Source: Ignavibacteriota bacterium
GTDB taxonomy: Bacteria > Bacteroidota > Ignavibacteria > Tepidaquicellales > Tepidaquicellaceae
DNA length: 9,187 bases
Assembly: GCA_003135995.1 (NCBI GenBank)
Contig: PNBM01000194.1
Location: 1-9,187, forward strand
Reading direction: 5' to 3'
The notes beneath the pieces are model-generated. The model worked only from the letters and a program-made list of their open reading frames with translations, had not been told where the DNA came from and made no database searches. Every line of letters starts with the position of its first letter. The first letter of the stretch is position 1. Shown here piece by piece: positions 6,860 through 9,187 of the stretch. A program made the translations under genes and the position numbers.

Positions 6860-7088
6860 TTATTTTAAAAATGCCTCCTTCAGTTTTTCTATTGTGTCCT
6901 CAATCTGGCTTTTAAAATGCACAGCAAGTAATTGCAGGTCTCCGTTTATTTTTTACAACTGTTTTATCCACGATTACGCTACCGTTTACTTTAAATCCTG
7001 ACAATATGAATTTGAAAATACCAGTGTTGTCGGATAGGGCTTCTTCGAGGTCGCTGATTTTGTCAGAGTAAGGATAATATGATTCAGA
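6860..7088 (-). pseudogene. Decayed coding remnant, C-terminal fragment of an unknown protein
   Basis: The 359-base gap between the PIN gene and the TPR gene has no intact ORF, but its minus strand reads as protein. From 7088 downward it gives SYYPYSDKISDLEEALSD and NTGIFKFILSGFKVNG, then SVIVDKTVVK. At a T6 run (6949-6954 on the + strand) the frame shifts by one base, and the other frame continues NGDLQLLAVHFKSQIEDTI, then EKLKEAFLK and stop at 6860-6862. Removing one base restores 75 codons. There is a stop just upstream (7089-7091) and no start codon, so this is the tail of a gene whose front is lost. The family is not recognised. It suggests an old insertion or deletion at the edge of the defence island. 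The bases on each side (6803-6859, 7089-7161) are AT-rich with nothing further identifiable. Confidence 0.6.
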
Positions 7089-7161
7089 TTAAATCGTTTT
7101 ATTACACTTTTTCAAATTAAAAATATTTATATTTTAAACAAACCAAAAAGTCTGAATATTT

Positions 7162-7935
7162 ATGTCTAAGCACAAAAATAATATACATGAACTATACCCC
7201 TTACTTCAAAAAGCAGAAACGGATATTCTAGCACAATTAGATTTGCTACTTATAGGTGGAAATTACAAAAAGGTAATCGAAGAAACAGAAAAAGCTATAA
7301 TTAAATATCCCGGCAATAGTTTTTTTTATATAATGAAATCAATTGCTCATTCACAGATTGGTCAAAAAGATGAAGCTTTAAAGACTTTGAAGCAGGCAGA
7401 AGAAAAATTTCCACCGGATTACGAAATCCTTTTCCAACTGGCAAAAATTTATGAAGACCTAAGGGATTATCCAAATGCAGAAAAATATTACAGGAAATCT
7501 TATGACCTAACACCTAAGAAATTTAAAGATGCGCGCTCCGATTGTCTGAATGACCTGGGAGCATTAAATTGGGGGTTTAATTTCAGAGATGTAGCACTTG
7601 TATACTGGAGACTGGCAATTAAAGAGTACCCTAAAAATATTAAAGCTAAAGAAAATCTTAAAAATTGCTCGAATAAATATGGAGAGCCAGCTTCACCTAA
7701 TAAATTATTTGATGATATATACCATTTTCAAAAAATACAAACACGGAAATATTTTGAAGTTAAGGATAAAATTGAATTCTCTTCCCCGGATGAAGTCAAT
7801 CAAGTAATTGGAATTATAAATGATACATGGAATAATAAAATAGCTCCTGAAAAAGATAAACTTGATACCTTATCTGTTGATGAAATCAATAAATTGTTTG
7901 AAAGCTTTGATTTGAATTTTTCTAATCTGGAATGA
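7162..7935 (+). CDS. Tetratricopeptide repeat (TPR) protein
   Basis: 257-aa soluble protein made largely of helical hairpins of the TPR type. Likely repeats are at about 20-51 (GNYKKVIEETEKAIIKYPGN), 53-85 (MKSIAHSQIGQKDEALKTL), 86-119 (LAKIYEDLRDYPNAEKYYRK) and a degenerate one at about 127-160 (LNDLGALNWGFNFRDVALVY). TPRs are protein-binding scaffolds and do not by themselves reveal a function. The last 85 or so residues (from about KYGEPASPNKLFDD) are charged, non-repeat and unrecognised. There is no signal peptide or membrane helix, so it is probably cytoplasmic. The gene stands alone, with 359 bases before it and a convergent neighbour after it. No promoter of a known consensus could be fixed in the AT-rich upstream stretch. 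The ATG at 7162 starts just before the first helix. Confidence 0.85.
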   Translation: MSKHKNNIHELYPLLQKAETDILAQLDLLLIGGNYKKVIEETEKAIIKYPGNSFFYIMKSIAHSQIGQKDEALKTLKQAEEKFPPDYEILFQLAKIYEDLRDYPNAEKYYRKSYDLTPKKFKDARSDCLNDLGALNWGFNFRDVALVYWRLAIKEYPKNIKAKENLKNCSNKYGEPASPNKLFDDIYHFQKIQTRKYFEVKDKIEFSSPDEVNQVIGIINDTWNNKIAPEKDKLDTLSVDEINKLFESFDLNFSNLE

Positions 7936-8072
7936 GAGTGCAACCTTCCGCCATCTATGTGTATATTAAAAGCTATTGTAAATCTCTAAAAACACCAACC
8001 ACTGGCTACCACGTTTTATGAAATCCTGTCCTCTGAAATTTGTTTGCCCAATATTTATTAATCAGTAGTAAT

Positions 8073-8103
8073 AATAAAGGGAGTTGTAAACACTCCCTTT
8101 ATT
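8073..8103 (-). terminator. Hairpin terminator of the secreted beta-propeller gene (possibly bidirectional)
   Basis: Perfect 12-bp stem, AATAAAGGGAGT paired with ACTCCCTTTATT, with a 7-base loop (TGTAAAC). It lies 12 bases past the stop of the minus-strand gene at 8116. On the + strand it is followed by TTTAAATTTAAAA, and on the minus strand by an AT-rich run, so it could also stop transcription coming from the convergent TPR gene. Nothing else is recognisable in the rest of the 7936-8115 gap. Confidence 0.8.
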
Positions 8104-8115
8104 TTAAATTTAAAA

Positions 8116-9187
8116 TTACTTAATAAGTAACATTCGTTTTGTATCTGAAAAGTTACCCGCTTGAAGCTTGTAGAAATATACTCCACTTGAAAAGTTTCCT
8201 GCGTTCCAATTGACTTCATAAGTGCCCGGGGATTGGGTTTCGTTTACTAATGTTTGTATTTCGTGACCGAGGATATCAAAAACTTTCAAAGATACTTTAC
8301 TGTTTTTTGTAATTTGATATTTAATTTTCGTTGAGGGATTAAATGGGTCGGGATAATTTTGACATAATGAATATTTATCAGGAATTTCAGTTGAGATTTT
8401 TTGAATTCCAATTATATCTAATAGAAATCTTCTCCAAACCCCAGGTGTTCCTTCCCAACAACCAGCTAAAATATAATCACCGAAAACGAATATGGATGTG
8501 ATCCAAATATTGGTTAGACCTTGATTTTTTTGTAGCCAAGTCACACCTGCATTTGTACTTAAATATACTCCACCCAATTTGGTTCCGGCAAATAGATTAT
8601 AACCGGAAGTGAATAAAGCATTAACATTTTTATCGCTTAATCCGACATTAATCCAGTTCTGACCGTTATCAGTTGATTTAAATACACCACCATTAGCGCT
8701 TGCAGTAGAGTCCAAACCGCAAATAAAGATATTTGATCCTGAAATTACCATTGTATTAAATCTAATATTTGTAGGTAACCCGTTATTAAATGAAGTCCAG
8801 TTAACACCATTGTTTGTAGAACGGTAAACAAGACCTTTACCACCTACATAAATATTTAGACCGCTTGAAGCAATTGAACTTATAGTATTATCAATTAAAG
8901 CAATTTTAGTCCAACTTGCACCAATATTACTTGAGCGATAAAATCCTGTATCAGTATTTACTAAAATATTAGTACTAGTAACTTCTACTGCATTAATGGA
9001 GTGATTATTAAAGCCGATTAAAGACCAATTAACACCCTCGTTTGTTGACCGGTATAAACCGCCTCCATAACCACCCATCATATAGGTGCTTGCATAAATA
9101 TCATTGTTATAAGACTTTATTATGGTTGCTGAAAAAGTAAGTTGTATCCAGTTCATACCGTAATCTGTTGAACGGAAGAAACCAGCA
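8116..9187 (-). CDS. Secreted BNR/sortilin-like beta-propeller protein with T9SS sorting domain (5' end outside window)
   Basis: The frame remains open past the ATG at 9156 to the window edge, where it reads GFFRSTDYGMNW, itself one of the protein's repeats. The start is therefore outside the window and 357 residues are visible. Six copies of a pattern like YRSTNxGVNW recur about every 40-45 residues: FFRSTDYGMNW, LYRSTNEGVNW, FYRSSNIGASW, VYRSTNNGVNW, VFKSTDNGQNW and VYLSTNAGVTW. These resemble the Asp-box/BNR repeats of sialidase, sortilin and photosystem-assembly-factor propellers. The last 85 or so residues (8116 to about 8376) form a type A sorting domain: CQNYPDPFNPSTKIKY, VSLKVFDILGHEI, GTYEVNWNAGNFSSGVYFY, and RMLLIK at the end. 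Such domains send proteins through the type IX system to the cell surface or medium. Enzyme activity is not implied. It is unrelated to the defence genes and marks the edge of the island. Confidence 0.92.
   Translation of the reverse strand, partial: AGFFRSTDYGMNWIQLTFSATIIKSYNNDIYASTYMMGGYGGGLYRSTNEGVNWSLIGFNNHSINAVEVTSTNILVNTDTGFYRSSNIGASWTKIALIDNTISSIASSGLNIYVGGKGLVYRSTNNGVNWTSFNNGLPTNIRFNTMVISGSNIFICGLDSTASANGGVFKSTDNGQNWINVGLSDKNVNALFTSGYNLFAGTKLGGVYLSTNAGVTWLQKNQGLTNIWITSIFVFGDYILAGCWEGTPGVWRRFLLDIIGIQKISTEIPDKYSLCQNYPDPFNPSTKIKYQITKNSKVSLKVFDILGHEIQTLVNETQSPGTYEVNWNAGNFSSGVYFYKLQAGNFSDTKRMLLIK

Noticed and set aside
7301..7807. Open frames on both strands inside the TPR gene
   Set aside because: Shadows of the TPR coding sequence; the TPR pattern in the main frame explains the region.
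9154..9156. ATG at 9156 (minus strand) as the start of the beta-propeller gene
   Set aside because: The frame continues to the window edge and the upstream residues form another copy of the repeat; a secreted protein should also begin with a signal peptide, which is absent here.

Overview
The window is AT-rich (roughly 30% G+C by eye) and most likely comes from an Ignavibacteria-like member of the Bacteroidota/Chlorobi (FCB) group. The strongest evidence is the last gene, whose C-terminus carries a type IX secretion sorting domain with the phrase NYPDPFNPSTKI, which is typical of that group. The near absence of Shine-Dalgarno sequences before the genes fits this placement. No rRNA, tRNA, CRISPR array, transposase or integrase is visible.

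Region 1 (about 1-6802, all + strand) reads as a defence island. Eight co-directional genes are separated by only 1-36 bases. In order they are: the 3' part of a type I restriction specificity subunit (hsdS, cut by the window start); a DUF262 + HNH nuclease of the GmrSD/SspE type; a small gene of unknown function broken by a one-base deletion in an A6 run; a 354-aa protein of unknown family with a conserved-looking C-terminal core that may be nuclease-like; a 219-aa protein with the motif layout of the uracil-DNA glycosylase superfamily; a one-helix membrane protein starting at GTG; an XRE-HTH + ImmA/IrrE (HELGH) metallopeptidase; and a DUF4411-type PIN ribonuclease. The last two look like a toxin-antitoxin or stress-response pair. 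A 9-bp inverted repeat just upstream of the HTH gene is a candidate operator.

Region 2 (about 6803-7161) has no intact gene. It holds a decayed minus-strand remnant of a coding region (6860-7088), with one indel in a T6 run and no start codon.

Region 3 (7162-9187) returns to ordinary genes: a + strand TPR protein of unknown role, and a minus-strand secreted beta-propeller protein with BNR-like repeats and a T9SS sorting domain. The latter's N-terminus lies beyond the window. A strong 12-bp hairpin at 8073-8103 terminates it.

The most interesting idea is that the DUF262-HNH nuclease, the 354-aa protein, the glycosylase-like protein and perhaps the membrane protein form a DNA-targeting defence cassette, possibly aimed at modified phage DNA, placed next to a type I R-M locus and a PIN toxin module. 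The gene order and motifs are visible; the joint function is inference.
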